Made by a program: the position numbers and the translations under genes
Source of the DNA: Arthrobacter sp. ISL-28
GTDB lineage: Bacteria > Actinomycetota > Actinomycetes > Actinomycetales > Micrococcaceae
DNA length: 64,000 nt
Direction of reading: 5' to 3'
Assembly: GCF_018613875.1 (NCBI RefSeq)
Contig: NZ_JAGGPJ010000015.1
Location: 1-64,000, forward strand
Shown here: positions 1-7,753 of the stretch, piece by piece
Position numbering within the stretch: position 1 is the stretch's first letter
Layout: each line of letters starts with the position of its first letter
The notes under the pieces: model-generated
Databases searched by the model: none
Seen by the model: only the letters and a program-made list of their open reading frames with translations
What the model was told of the DNA's origin: nothing

Positions 1-198
1 GGCCACGATCGGGGCCCGGTTCAGCGACGCGATGGCGACCGAGGCGTTGTCGATGATGCGGTTGATCACCATTTCGGTGACGTCGTCCGTGACGGCCACC
101 GGGTCGGCTGCCACCACGGCGATCTTGTGGGCCAGCTGGTCCTCGCGGGGCAGGTTTTCCTCGCTCTTGTACACGCGGACGTGGTGTTCCTTAACCAT
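1..198 (-). CDS. prpD: 2-methylcitrate dehydratase PrpD, N-terminal fragment (runs off left edge)
   Basis: Reading leftward from the ATG at 198, the first 66 codons are visible. They read MVKEHHVRVYKSEENLPRED, followed by a segment containing IAVVAADP and MVINRIIDNASVAIASLNR. This matches the N-terminus of MmgE/PrpD proteins, where the NRIIDNASVA block is highly characteristic. PrpD dehydrates 2-methylcitrate to 2-methyl-cis-aconitate in the methylcitrate cycle, which turns propionyl-CoA into pyruvate and succinate. The start is preceded by a GGGAGC ribosome site. The gene lies 41 bp downstream of the GntR gene on the same strand, so the two are probably co-transcribed. The catalytic part lies outside the window. 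Confidence 0.85.
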   Translation of the reverse strand, partial: MVKEHHVRVYKSEENLPREDQLAHKIAVVAADPVAVTDDVTEMVINRIIDNASVAIASLNRAPIVA

Positions 199-239
199 GG
201 GGGCTCCCTTGCTATATATGGACTGCTATGTGTGGACCG

Positions 240-881
240 TTAATGAGGTGTATGGGTGGCTTTGACGTGGGAAAGACTGCGGTGCAGGTGCACGGTGGTG
301 GCAGCTTCGGCCAGCCGCGGGTTGCGGGCGGCGATGGCTTCGGCGATGGCCGCGTGCTCCGCCGCCGCTGCGGTGAGCCGGGCGGCGTCGTCCGCGGCCA
401 GCCGCCGGACCCGCACGAGATGCACCCGAAGACTCCGCATGGCCTGGGCCAGGTAGGAGTTGGAGATGGCGGCGTCAATCGCCTCATCGAGCCGGCCGAC
501 AAGAACGTAGTAGTCATGGCGGGCCGGATCAGCGCCGCTGATCAGGTCCGGCGCTTCGAGCAGCTCCTTCTGGATCTGCAGGAACAGTGCGGCGTCGCCG
601 CGCTCAGCAGCCAGCGCCGCTGCCTTGCACTCGAGTGTTTCGCGGAGTTCGAACAGTTCGTCAATATCCTCAAGCGAAATATCGGTGACGACGACGCCGC
701 GGCCGCCCGCCGCCGTCGTCAGTCCTTCCGCCGTCAGACGGCTCAGCGCCTCCCGCAGCGGCGTCCGCGAGACGCCAAGCCGTTCGGACTGCTCGACTTC
801 GGCGAGGACTGTTCCGGGGAGGAGCCGCCATTCGATGATGTCATCGCGCAGTGCGGCGTAAGCCCTGTCGCTGGCGCGCAT
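240..881 (-). CDS. GntR-family regulator with FCD domain, likely propionate/methylcitrate operon regulator
   Basis: The 213-residue protein has an N-terminal winged helix-turn-helix (about residues 5-70, with the typical GVSRTPLREALSRL recognition segment). An all-helical FCD ligand-binding domain follows, with histidines in HDYYVLVGRLDEAI, EHAAIAEAI and HLHRSL that probably bind a metal and a carboxylate effector. The ATG at 881 has a strong GGAGG ribosome site. The gene is followed at once by prpD on the same strand, so it probably controls the methylcitrate pathway, sensing a small organic acid. Two TGTATACA palindromes sit upstream of the start and are good candidates for its own operators. 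The effector is not deducible from sequence. Confidence 0.85.
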   Translation of the reverse strand: MRASDRAYAALRDDIIEWRLLPGTVLAEVEQSERLGVSRTPLREALSRLTAEGLTTAAGGRGVVVTDISLEDIDELFELRETLECKAAALAAERGDAALFLQIQKELLEAPDLISGADPARHDYYVLVGRLDEAIDAAISNSYLAQAMRSLRVHLVRVRRLAADDAARLTAAAAEHAAIAEAIAARNPRLAEAATTVHLHRSLSHVKATHTPH

Positions 882-1172
882 GCTGCCTCCCTTAGTTCAT
901 CGACTTCCTTCAGTGTATACAAAAATACCGATTCAGCCCAGCATTGGCGAATATTTCCGCCATTTACTCGTTCGATGTATACAGGTGTGGTCCGATGCCG
1001 ATGCCTTCCCGCTGGCGCAGGAACGCAGGGTGTTCCGGTTGGAGACCGCCGGTGGCAGACGGAAGGGCCCGGCAGCCTGCCGGGACGGCAACATGTGCTG
1101 GGACTTCCGCTGCCCGGGGCCAAGGACGCTGGTTGTGCGTGTCAAACTGCTGGTTGAGTGTGGCGAAACCGG
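882..1172. promoter_or_regulatory. Intergenic region upstream of gntR with two TGTATACA palindromes
   Basis: This 291-bp gap separates the end of the response-regulator gene from the gntR start. It holds two identical perfect palindromes, TGTATACA, at 914-921 and 976-983 (62 bp apart). The nearer one lies about 33 bp from the gntR ATG and overlaps a leftward TACACT-like -10 hexamer, which suits autorepression by an FCD-type GntR protein. I see no convincing gene in 990-1172. Confidence 0.5.
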
Positions 1173-1886
1173 TTATGTCCGGGACCAGCGGTATTCGTTT
1201 TCCGGCCGTCCCGGCGCACCGTAGCGGGCCGTCCGGGAGACTGTCCCGGCGTCGGCGAGGTACTCGAGATAGCGCCGGGCCGTGACCCGCGACATGCCCA
1301 GTGCCGTCATGACTTCGGTGGCCGAGACCGCCCCCTGCTGCTGCTTGATGAAGTCGCGGACGGCGTCGAGGGTGGAGGGGGCCAGGCCCTTCGGCAGCGG
1401 CAGCTCCGACGGCGCCCGGAGGCTGGCGAATGCCTGGTCAACATCGCTCTGGGAGGCCCCGGTTTTGGCCGATCCGGTTTCGGGCGTGGCGAGCTGCTCA
1501 CGGAAATGCCGGTAGCTGTCGAGCTTGTCCGCGAAGGTGGCAAACGTGAATGGCTTGATGAGGTATTGCACCACCCCGATCGAGACGGCACTGCGGACGA
1601 TGGCGAGTTCACGGACTGCGGTGATCGCGATGATGTCCGCGAAATGGCCTGCCGAGCGCATCCGCCGTGCAATGTCGAGGCCGTGCAGATCCGGCAGGTT
1701 CATGTCCAGGAGAACGAGTTCGACCGGACTCCCCGCGGACGCGAATTCGGTGAGCAGCCGAAGCGCCGACTGGCCGTCCGGGGCGGTCCCGGCAAGGGTA
1801 AATCCCTCCAGCCGTCCCACATAGGCGGCATGCGCCGCCGAAGCCACCGGTTCGTCCTCGACGACGAGGACTCGGATGTCTGTCAC
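1173..1886 (-). CDS. CitB/DcuR-type response regulator
   Basis: The protein has 237 residues. The N-terminal receiver domain carries acidic residues D11/E12 region, phospho-acceptor D61 in LVLLDMNLPD, and a conserved lysine in YLIKPF. The C-terminal part (about 160-237) has a helix-turn-helix with SATEVMTALGMSRVTARRYL, typical of the CitB/DcuR/DpiA group. The GTG start at 1886 overlaps the kinase stop by 4 bp (GTGA) and has a GGAGGAG site, so the pair is translationally coupled. Regulators of this group activate uptake or use of C4-dicarboxylates or citrate. The divergently transcribed symporter gene at 3671 is the obvious target. Confidence 0.88.
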   Translation of the reverse strand: MTDIRVLVVEDEPVASAAHAAYVGRLEGFTLAGTAPDGQSALRLLTEFASAGSPVELVLLDMNLPDLHGLDIARRMRSAGHFADIIAITAVRELAIVRSAVSIGVVQYLIKPFTFATFADKLDSYRHFREQLATPETGSAKTGASQSDVDQAFASLRAPSELPLPKGLAPSTLDAVRDFIKQQQGAVSATEVMTALGMSRVTARRYLEYLADAGTVSRTARYGAPGRPENEYRWSRT

Positions 1887-3532
1887 GTGTGCTCCTCCAG
1901 GAGGCTGGGCCGGTACGGCGCCGGCAGCACAATGTGGAAGCGTGCCCCGCCGGTGCTGTCGGAATTGGTGATCGTCATCGTACCGGCCATACGCTGGACG
2001 GCCTGCTTAACAAGCGCCAGTCCGAGGCCGCGGCCAAAGGGGCCGGCGGCTTTTGTGCTGTAGCCATACCGGAAGACATCGTCGATCGCCTCTGGTTCGA
2101 TGCCCTTGCCGGAATCCTCGACCGTGATGTCCAGCCCGCCGTCGCCTGATGCGACCCTCAGCTCCACCCGCCTGGGGGCAGGAGCGTCTGCGGCTGCGTC
2201 GATTGCGTTGTCCAGCAGGTTCCCGAGGATCGTGACGAGGTCCTGGACGGCGAGGCCGTCGGCACCGGCCTGCCCGGAGGCTTCAATCACAAGTTCCACG
2301 CCGCGCTCGTTGGCCTCAGCGGCTTTCCCCATGATGAGCGCGCTGAGCACGGGTTCCTGCACGGAGCTCAACATGTCATCCGTCAGCTGCTGGCTCAGCT
2401 CGAGATCCTTGGTGGCGAAGTCGAGGGCCTCGTCGGTCCGGCCGAGCTCGAGGAGCGAAACCATGGTATGGAGCCGATTGGCGTGCTCATGGGTCTGGGC
2501 CCGGAGCGCGCCGGACAGCGTGCGCATGGTCTCGAGCTCGCTTCCCAGGGACTCGATTTCTGTACGGTCGCGGATTGTGGCTACCGTTCCGAAAACCGCC
2601 GGACGTTGCCGCCCGGAAGAAGAGTGTGGTCCCACAGCCGGACCTTGGTTCACCACGAGGACGCCGGAGTCCGTCAGATGGATTTCATCGTGGGCCGTCC
2701 GGCCCGACTCGAAGAGGTTTTTCAGGCTGGGAGCCAGCGGGAGGTCCGCGATGAATGGAGCGTCCGACCTGTCGCTGTCCGAGTCCCGCGGCGCGAGCCC
2801 CAGCAGTTCAGCCGCCTGGTCGTTGTGCATCACCACTCTTCCCTTGGTATCGATCAGGATGACGCCTTCCCTGACTGAGTGGAGCACGGATTCGTAGTAC
2901 GCAAAGAGCTGGGCGAGCTGTTCAGGCCCCCAGCCACGGGTCACCCGGCGGAGGTAGCGTCCGAGGAGCCAGGATGCGAGCGAGCCGCTCACGAGCAGTC
3001 CGCCTGAGATGGCCAAAAGGGCGGGGATCCTGCCGCTCACCGCGACGTCGACTGTCCTGACCGTGACGCCGGCAGCAACCAGGGCCTTCACCGAACCGCG
3101 GGCGTCCTTGACCGGTGCGATGGTGCGGACGGACGGGCCCAGGGTGCCGGCGGTGATCTCCGTGAAGACCTTCCCCTCCAACGCATCGGTGATCGAGCCG
3201 ATGTAGGGGCGGCCAAGCTCCTCACTGCGGGGATGGGTCCACCGCGTCCTGTCCGGCGCCATGATGGTGATGAAATCGGCGCCGGCGTCTTCCATCACCT
3301 TCAGGGCATAGGGCTGGAGCCGGGCCGAGGGATCAGGGGAAGCGGCTGCCTGGAGCACTAAGGGGTTGTCCGCAACGGAGACAGCCACCGCGGCCATCCT
3401 CCGGCCCGCCTCAGCATAGGTGCGGTCACGGGCATCCACGAAGACCGCCGTCCCCACGAGCGCGGTGAGCGCCAGCACGAACAGCAGGTTAGCCACGAAC
3501 AGCCGCCTGGCAATGCTCCAACGGTGGATCAC
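1883..3532 (-). CDS. CitA/DcuS-type sensor histidine kinase
   Basis: I chose the GTG at 3532 because GGAGG lies 5 bases upstream; a longer reading from 3601 has no such site. The 549-residue protein has a transmembrane helix near residues 8-30, an extracytoplasmic PAS-like sensor domain (about 31-168) and a second helix near 169-191. A cytoplasmic PAS domain (about 213-320) follows. The phospho-acceptor box HEHANRLH has its histidine near 348, and the C-terminal ATPase domain includes NLLDNAIDAA, DSGKGI and GRGLGLALVKQ. The N-terminal architecture and H-box are those of CitA/DcuS kinases, which sense citrate or C4-dicarboxylates outside the cell. It forms an operon with the response regulator downstream. 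Confidence 0.88.
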   Translation of the reverse strand: MIHRWSIARRLFVANLLFVLALTALVGTAVFVDARDRTYAEAGRRMAAVAVSVADNPLVLQAAASPDPSARLQPYALKVMEDAGADFITIMAPDRTRWTHPRSEELGRPYIGSITDALEGKVFTEITAGTLGPSVRTIAPVKDARGSVKALVAAGVTVRTVDVAVSGRIPALLAISGGLLVSGSLASWLLGRYLRRVTRGWGPEQLAQLFAYYESVLHSVREGVILIDTKGRVVMHNDQAAELLGLAPRDSDSDRSDAPFIADLPLAPSLKNLFESGRTAHDEIHLTDSGVLVVNQGPAVGPHSSSGRQRPAVFGTVATIRDRTEIESLGSELETMRTLSGALRAQTHEHANRLHTMVSLLELGRTDEALDFATKDLELSQQLTDDMLSSVQEPVLSALIMGKAAEANERGVELVIEASGQAGADGLAVQDLVTILGNLLDNAIDAAADAPAPRRVELRVASGDGGLDITVEDSGKGIEPEAIDDVFRYGYSTKAAGPFGRGLGLALVKQAVQRMAGTMTITNSDSTGGARFHIVLPAPYRPSLLEEHT

Positions 3533-3670
3533 AACACCTCCTATGACCAATATGAACGCAACAGTGAGCCAAGTCACTCCATGCCCAATGATGGAAATCA
3601 CAAAGGACCGACGCGAAGAGCTCAGAGACTGTGCGAAGCGTCTTCCAGATTATCCATAAGGAGACACATC
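3533..3670. promoter_or_regulatory. Divergent control region between the sensor kinase and dctA
   Basis: The 138-bp region separates two divergent genes and must carry both promoters. I cannot assign hexamers with confidence. On the right side AAGGAG at 3658-3663 is a good ribosome site for the ATG at 3671. Confidence 0.4.
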
Positions 3671-5011
3671 ATGGCTTCTCAACGAGGAGAGTCGGCTGCG
3701 CCGGCCAAGGCCGCGCGCAAAGGGCTGGACAAATCCCACTACCTTTACATGGCCGTCATCGCCGCCGTTATTCTGGGCGCCCTCGTGGGGCTGCTCTTCC
3801 CGGAGGTAGGAAAATCCCTGAAGCCCCTGGGTGACGGGTTCATCAAGCTCATCAAAATGATGATCGCTCCGATCATCTTCTGCACCATCGTCCTGGGCAT
3901 TGGCTCCATCGCCAAGGCCGCAACAGTGGGCAAGGTCGGCGGTTTGGCCCTGGGCTACTTCGTGCTGATGTCCACGTTCGCTCTGGCGATCGGCCTCGTC
4001 GTCGGCAACCTCATCCACCCGGGTGAAGGGCTGAAGCTCGCGCCGTACGACCCCAACAAGAAGGCGGCCACCGACAGCACCGTTGACTTCCTCCTGGGTA
4101 TCATCCCCAGCGACGTTCCGGTGCTTCCCACCCTTCTCGCCGCCATCCTCATCGGCTTCGCCCTCCAGAAGATGGGCCAGCAGGGCGCTCCGATCCTCAA
4201 GGCCATCGGCTACGGCCAGGCACTGGTCTTCCGCATCCTCGTCATGATCATGTGGCTCGCCCCGGTCGGTGCCTTCGGCGCCATCGCCGCAGTAGTGGGT
4301 GCGACCGGTTTCCAGGCCATCGTGAGCATGTTCACCCTGATGCTTGCCTTCTACATCACTTGCGCGCTGTTCATCGTGGTCATCCTCGGCGGCCTGCTGC
4401 AGGTTGTCACCGGCGTGAACATCTTCAAGCTGATGCGGTACCTGGCCCGGGAATACCTCCTGATTTTCTCGACCTCGTCATCCGAAGCCGCCCTCCCGCG
4501 GCTCATCGCCAAGATGGAGCACCTGGGTGTCTCCAAGCCCGTGGTCGGCGTCACCGTCCCCACCGGCTACTCCTTCAACCTCGACGGTACGGCCATCTAC
4601 CTGACAATGGCGTCGCTCTTCGTAGCCAATGCCATGGGGACGCCGCTGGACCTTGGTGCGCAGATCTCCCTGCTGCTCTTCATGATCATCGCTTCCAAGG
4701 GTGCAGCCGGCGTTACTGGTGCAGGCCTCGCCACGCTGGCAGCCGGTCTGCAGGCCCACAAGCCCGAGCTCCTCGGCGGCGTTGGCATGATCGTCGGCAT
4801 CGACCGCTTCATGTCCGAGGCCCGCGCCCTGACCAACTTCACCGGCAACGCAGTGGCAACCCTGCTGATCGGCACCTGGGTCAAGGAGATCGACGGCGAG
4901 CAGGTCACCCGCGTGCTGTCCGGCGAGGAACCGTTCGATGAGACGACCATGATTCCCCATCACCACGGTGTGGAGGAATCGCCCGAGAAGATCGTCCCGG
5001 CACACGCCTAG
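3671..5011 (+). CDS. dctA: C4-dicarboxylate/cation symporter, DctA-like (DAACS family)
   Basis: This 446-residue membrane protein is a sodium- or proton-coupled symporter of the dicarboxylate/amino acid:cation (DAACS) family. Visible signatures are the serine-rich re-entrant hairpin TSSSEAALPRLIAKME, the NLDGTAIYLTMA motif of helix 7, GAAGVTGAG of the second hairpin, and GIDRFMSEARALTNFTGNAVA, which contains the D-x6-N-T/N substrate and cation residues. Length and motifs are closer to DctA than to glutamate carriers. The ATG at 3671 is preceded by AAGGAGACACATC. The gene is divergent from a CitA/CitB-like system that probably induces it, and a strong terminator follows. Succinate, fumarate or malate are likely substrates, but the exact one is inferred. 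Confidence 0.88.
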   Translation: MASQRGESAAPAKAARKGLDKSHYLYMAVIAAVILGALVGLLFPEVGKSLKPLGDGFIKLIKMMIAPIIFCTIVLGIGSIAKAATVGKVGGLALGYFVLMSTFALAIGLVVGNLIHPGEGLKLAPYDPNKKAATDSTVDFLLGIIPSDVPVLPTLLAAILIGFALQKMGQQGAPILKAIGYGQALVFRILVMIMWLAPVGAFGAIAAVVGATGFQAIVSMFTLMLAFYITCALFIVVILGGLLQVVTGVNIFKLMRYLAREYLLIFSTSSSEAALPRLIAKMEHLGVSKPVVGVTVPTGYSFNLDGTAIYLTMASLFVANAMGTPLDLGAQISLLLFMIIASKGAAGVTGAGLATLAAGLQAHKPELLGGVGMIVGIDRFMSEARALTNFTGNAVATLLIGTWVKEIDGEQVTRVLSGEEPFDETTMIPHHHGVEESPEKIVPAHA

Positions 5012-5040
5012 TCTCACAACAGATCCGGACCGGCGCCGGA

Positions 5041-5077
5041 AAACCGCCCGCACAGGCAATCCTGTGCGGGCGGTTTT
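5041..5077 (+). terminator. Rho-independent terminator of dctA
   Basis: A 15-bp perfect stem (AACCGCCCGCACAGG against CCTGTGCGGGCGGTT) with a CAAT loop is followed by TTTTCATTT, 30 bp after the dctA stop. Confidence 0.9.
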
Positions 5078-5250
5078 CATTTCCCTCGACAGCAACCTTC
5101 GACTTAAGGTACAAGGTCAAGGCTCAAGCGCCATCAAAAGTCAAGTTCCACAGAATGCCGTGTCGGGCGCTGTAGCCTTGGGTGGAAGAAGCATGGGCGC
5201 TGTATATGCAGCGGCAAAAAATCACCGTCATCGAAAGTGTGGATAGATAC
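5078..5250 (+). promoter_or_regulatory. Upstream region of the ParA-like operon with AACCTTC...AAGGT element
   Basis: The segment 5094-5113 reads AACCTTCGACTTAAGGTACA and continues with AGGTCAAGG. It closely resembles the inverted repeat upstream of ftsZ (53662-53680) and a segment upstream of the second merR gene (16823-16835). It may be a MerR-type operator controlling the parA-scpAB operon. No clear -10/-35 pair is assigned. Confidence 0.4.
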
Positions 5251-6150
5251 GTGAGCAGCGAACAGGGTTCAGCAACTCTGGAAGGCACGGAACTCGACCT
5301 GGAAGACGCCGTCATGGGTCCCACAGGACGTCCCCACCGCGAATTTCCGGAGCCCGCGCCGCTGTCCTCCCATGGGCCCGCGCGCGTGATTGCCATGGTC
5401 AACCAGAAGGGCGGGGTGGGTAAAACTACCTCCACCATCAACCTCGCAGCCGCGCTGGCAGAGTACGGCCGCCGCGTGCTGCTGGTGGACTTCGACCCCC
5501 AGGGCGCGCTGTCCGCTGGGCTCGGCGTCAACCCGCATGAATTGGACCTCACCGTGTACAACGTCCTGATGGACCGCAAGGTAGACATCCGCGAGGCCAT
5601 CCACAAGACCGGCGTCGAGAATGTTGACCTGCTGCCGGCCAACATTGACCTTTCCGCCGCGGAGGTCCAGCTGGTCAACGAGGTTGCCCGCGAGCAGGTT
5701 CTGGACCGCGCGCTGAAAAAGGTCGAGGACGACTACGACATCGTCCTGATCGACTGCCAGCCCTCGCTTGGCCTACTGACTGTCAATGCCTTGACGGCAG
5801 CCCATGGCGTGATCATTCCGCTGATTTGCGAGTTCTTTGCGTTGCGTGCCGTGGCTCTGCTGGTAGAAACCATCGACAAGGTCCAGGACCGCCTCAACCC
5901 GAGGCTGCAGGTGGATGGCGTGCTGGCGACCATGTACGACGCCCGCACGCTGCACAGCCGCGAGGTCATCACCCGTCTGGTGGAGGCCTTCGGGGACAAG
6001 GTCTTTGAAACCGTCATCAAGCGCTCCATCAAGTTCGCCGATGCCACCGTCGCCGCGGAACCCATTACGAGCTACGCCGGCAATCACATCGGCGCCGACG
6101 CTTACCGCCGACTGGCGAAAGAGCTGATTTCGCGCGGCGGCGCTCCGTAA
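5251..6150 (+). CDS. ParA/Soj-like ATPase at the scpAB locus
   Basis: The GTG at 5251 (VSSEQGSATL) is the preferred start; a longer reading from 5182 is open but lies in the probable promoter. The 299-residue protein has a deviant Walker A motif NQKGGVGKTTSTIN (about 51-64), the switch segment VDFDPQGALSAGLG and Walker B-like VLIDCQPSLG, so it is a ParA/Soj-family dimer-forming ATPase. It is not beside a ParB gene. In actinobacteria this paralogue is conserved directly upstream of scpA and scpB (compare the Rv1708-Rv1713 string of M. tuberculosis), which suggests a role in chromosome organisation rather than oriC partition. The exact role is unknown. It is separated from scpA by 7 bp. Confidence 0.88.
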   Translation: MSSEQGSATLEGTELDLEDAVMGPTGRPHREFPEPAPLSSHGPARVIAMVNQKGGVGKTTSTINLAAALAEYGRRVLLVDFDPQGALSAGLGVNPHELDLTVYNVLMDRKVDIREAIHKTGVENVDLLPANIDLSAAEVQLVNEVAREQVLDRALKKVEDDYDIVLIDCQPSLGLLTVNALTAAHGVIIPLICEFFALRAVALLVETIDKVQDRLNPRLQVDGVLATMYDARTLHSREVITRLVEAFGDKVFETVIKRSIKFADATVAAEPITSYAGNHIGADAYRRLAKELISRGGAP

Positions 6151-6157
6151 ACAGACT

Positions 6158-6988
6158 GTGGATGAAGCCTCGGCCGTGGCCGCACAAAAGCCGGGTTTTG
6201 AGGTGCGGCTGGCAAACTTCACCGGCCCCTTTGACCTCCTGCTCGGCCTGATCTCCAAGCACCAGCTGGACATCACCGAGGTGGCACTCGCCACGGTGAC
6301 GGATGAGTTCATCAAGTACATCCGGAACCTGCAGAAACTGGGCGAGGACTGGGCCCTCGATGAAGCCAGCGAATTCCTTGTCATCGCGGCCACCCTCCTG
6401 GATCTCAAGGCCGCGCGCCTGCTCCCGGCCGGCGAAGTCGAGAATGACGACGACATTGCGCTGCTGGAGGCCCGGGATCTGCTTTTTGCCCGGCTGCTGC
6501 AGTACAAGGCGTTCAAACAGGTTGCTGTACTGATGGACGCCACGCTGGAACTCGAGTCCCGGCGGTATCCGCGGCAGGTGGCGCTGGAGGAGCACTTTGC
6601 GGCCATGCTACCGGAGCTCATCTGGAAGCACACTCCCCAGCAGTTCGCCGCCCTGGCCGACACCGCCCTGAAACCCAAGGCCCCGAAGCCCACGGAAGTG
6701 GGGGTTGCACACTTGCACGCCAGCCCCGTGAGCGTCAAGGAACAGGCGGAGCTGATCGGGCTGCGCCTGCAGCAGGGCAGGCCGCTGTCTTTCCGGGCAC
6801 TGATTGCCGATGCCGAATCCACGCTTGTCGTGGTTGCGCGTTTCCTGGCCCTGCTGGAACTTTTCCGGGACCAGGTGGTGGCTTTCAGCCAGCTGGCACC
6901 GCTCGGTGACCTGACCGTCCGATGGACGGCGCCGGGCGCGGAGTGGAGCAGCGACCACCTGAGCGAAGAATATGAGGAGCAACCGTGA
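6158..6988 (+). CDS. scpA: Segregation and condensation protein A
   Basis: ScpA (276 residues, GTG start) is the kleisin subunit that bridges the heads of the SMC dimer and recruits ScpB, helping to compact and separate sister chromosomes. The N-terminal kleisin signature is plain: FTGPFDLLLGLISKHQLDIT, then EASEFLVIAATLLDLKAARLLP. The C-terminal winged helix that contacts SMC lies around residues 205-270 (PLSFRALIADAE, VVARFLALLELFRDQVV). The gene overlaps scpB by 4 bp (GTGA), implying coupled translation of the two partners. Length is normal for the family. Confidence 0.95.
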   Translation: MDEASAVAAQKPGFEVRLANFTGPFDLLLGLISKHQLDITEVALATVTDEFIKYIRNLQKLGEDWALDEASEFLVIAATLLDLKAARLLPAGEVENDDDIALLEARDLLFARLLQYKAFKQVAVLMDATLELESRRYPRQVALEEHFAAMLPELIWKHTPQQFAALADTALKPKAPKPTEVGVAHLHASPVSVKEQAELIGLRLQQGRPLSFRALIADAESTLVVVARFLALLELFRDQVVAFSQLAPLGDLTVRWTAPGAEWSSDHLSEEYEEQP

Positions 6989-7647
6989 AAAATGCGCAGT
7001 CGGAACCGTCGCCCGATGCCGGCACTGACGTAGCCGGGCTCCCGGGGGGCGCCCGCGCTGCCCTCGAGGCCGTGTTGATGGTGCTGGACCAGCCTGCTTC
7101 AGCCACGGACCTGGCAGCCGGGCTGAATCTGACCGTGGACGTCGTGGAGCAGCTGCTGCTGGAACTGCAGCGCGAGTATGACGGCTATACTGTTAAAGCC
7201 CCGGATATGGAAATTGCCAGTGACGCTGGCTTCACGTCCAGCCCCCGGGGCTTTGAATTGCGGAATGTTGCCGGTGGCTGGCGCATCTACTCACGGGCCG
7301 AATTTGCCGAGATCGTCGGTGCTTTCGTCCTTGAGGGTCAGACAGCCAGGCTGACGCAGGCGGCGCTAGAAACGCTCGCCGTGATCGCCTACAGGCAGCC
7401 CGTTTCCAGGGCCAGGGTGTCTGCAATTCGAGGAGTTAACGTTGACTCTGTCGTGCGGACGCTGACCCAGCGCGGGCTGATCGAGGAGTCCGGAACGGAT
7501 CCGGAATCGGGTGCGGTCCTGTACCGCACGACGTCGTATTTCCTGGAACGCATGGGAATCGGCTCGGTGGCTGAGTTGCCTCAGATTTCACCGCACCTTC
7601 CGGGGCTTGAAGGAATCGACGAGTTCTACGATGCCGGAAGAATGTAG
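6985..7647 (+). CDS. scpB: Segregation and condensation protein B
   Basis: ScpB (220 residues) forms a dimer of two tandem winged-helix domains that wraps around ScpA in the SMC-ScpAB condensin. The segment GARAALEAVLMVLDQPAS begins the first winged helix. LTQAALETLAVIAYRQPVSRARVSAIRGVNVDSVVRTL is cut here into its diagnostic parts: ETLAVIAYRQPVSR and IRGVNVDSVVRTL, of the second domain. The GTG start overlaps the scpA stop. The first 13 or so residues and the C-terminus are variable. Confidence 0.95.
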   Translation: MKNAQSEPSPDAGTDVAGLPGGARAALEAVLMVLDQPASATDLAAGLNLTVDVVEQLLLELQREYDGYTVKAPDMEIASDAGFTSSPRGFELRNVAGGWRIYSRAEFAEIVGAFVLEGQTARLTQAALETLAVIAYRQPVSRARVSAIRGVNVDSVVRTLTQRGLIEESGTDPESGAVLYRTTSYFLERMGIGSVAELPQISPHLPGLEGIDEFYDAGRM

Positions 7648-7753
7648 GCAACCGTGCCTGCATCACAGTATTTACCAGGGCAGATTTAATCTGCACGGCT
7701 GGCTAGTGTTGTCCTTGGACAACCGTGCCGGTCAACATAACGAAGGACGGGTC
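7648..7753 (+). other. Structured intergenic leader between scpB and rluB
   Basis: Three inverted repeats lie in 106 bp: GCAGAT-TTA-ATCTGC at 7680-7694, GTTGTCC-TT-GGACAAC at 7708-7723, and GCACGG (7693-7698) against CCGTGC (7723-7728). A second CCGTGC copy at 7652-7657 could compete for the same GCACGG, so alternative folds are possible. A purine-rich ribosome site (GAAGGACGG) follows the structure before the rluB ATG. Confidence 0.45.

Noticed and set aside
228..1157. Long rightward open frame opposite gntR and its upstream region
   Set aside because: It is antisense to a clear GntR gene, has Arg/Gly/Ala-rich composition typical of a shadow frame in high-GC DNA, and resembles no family.
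3524..3670. N-terminal extension of the symporter from upstream in-frame ATG codons
   Set aside because: The extension is hydrophilic and unrelated to the family, whereas the ATG at 3671 has AAGGAG at the right distance and gives the usual length.
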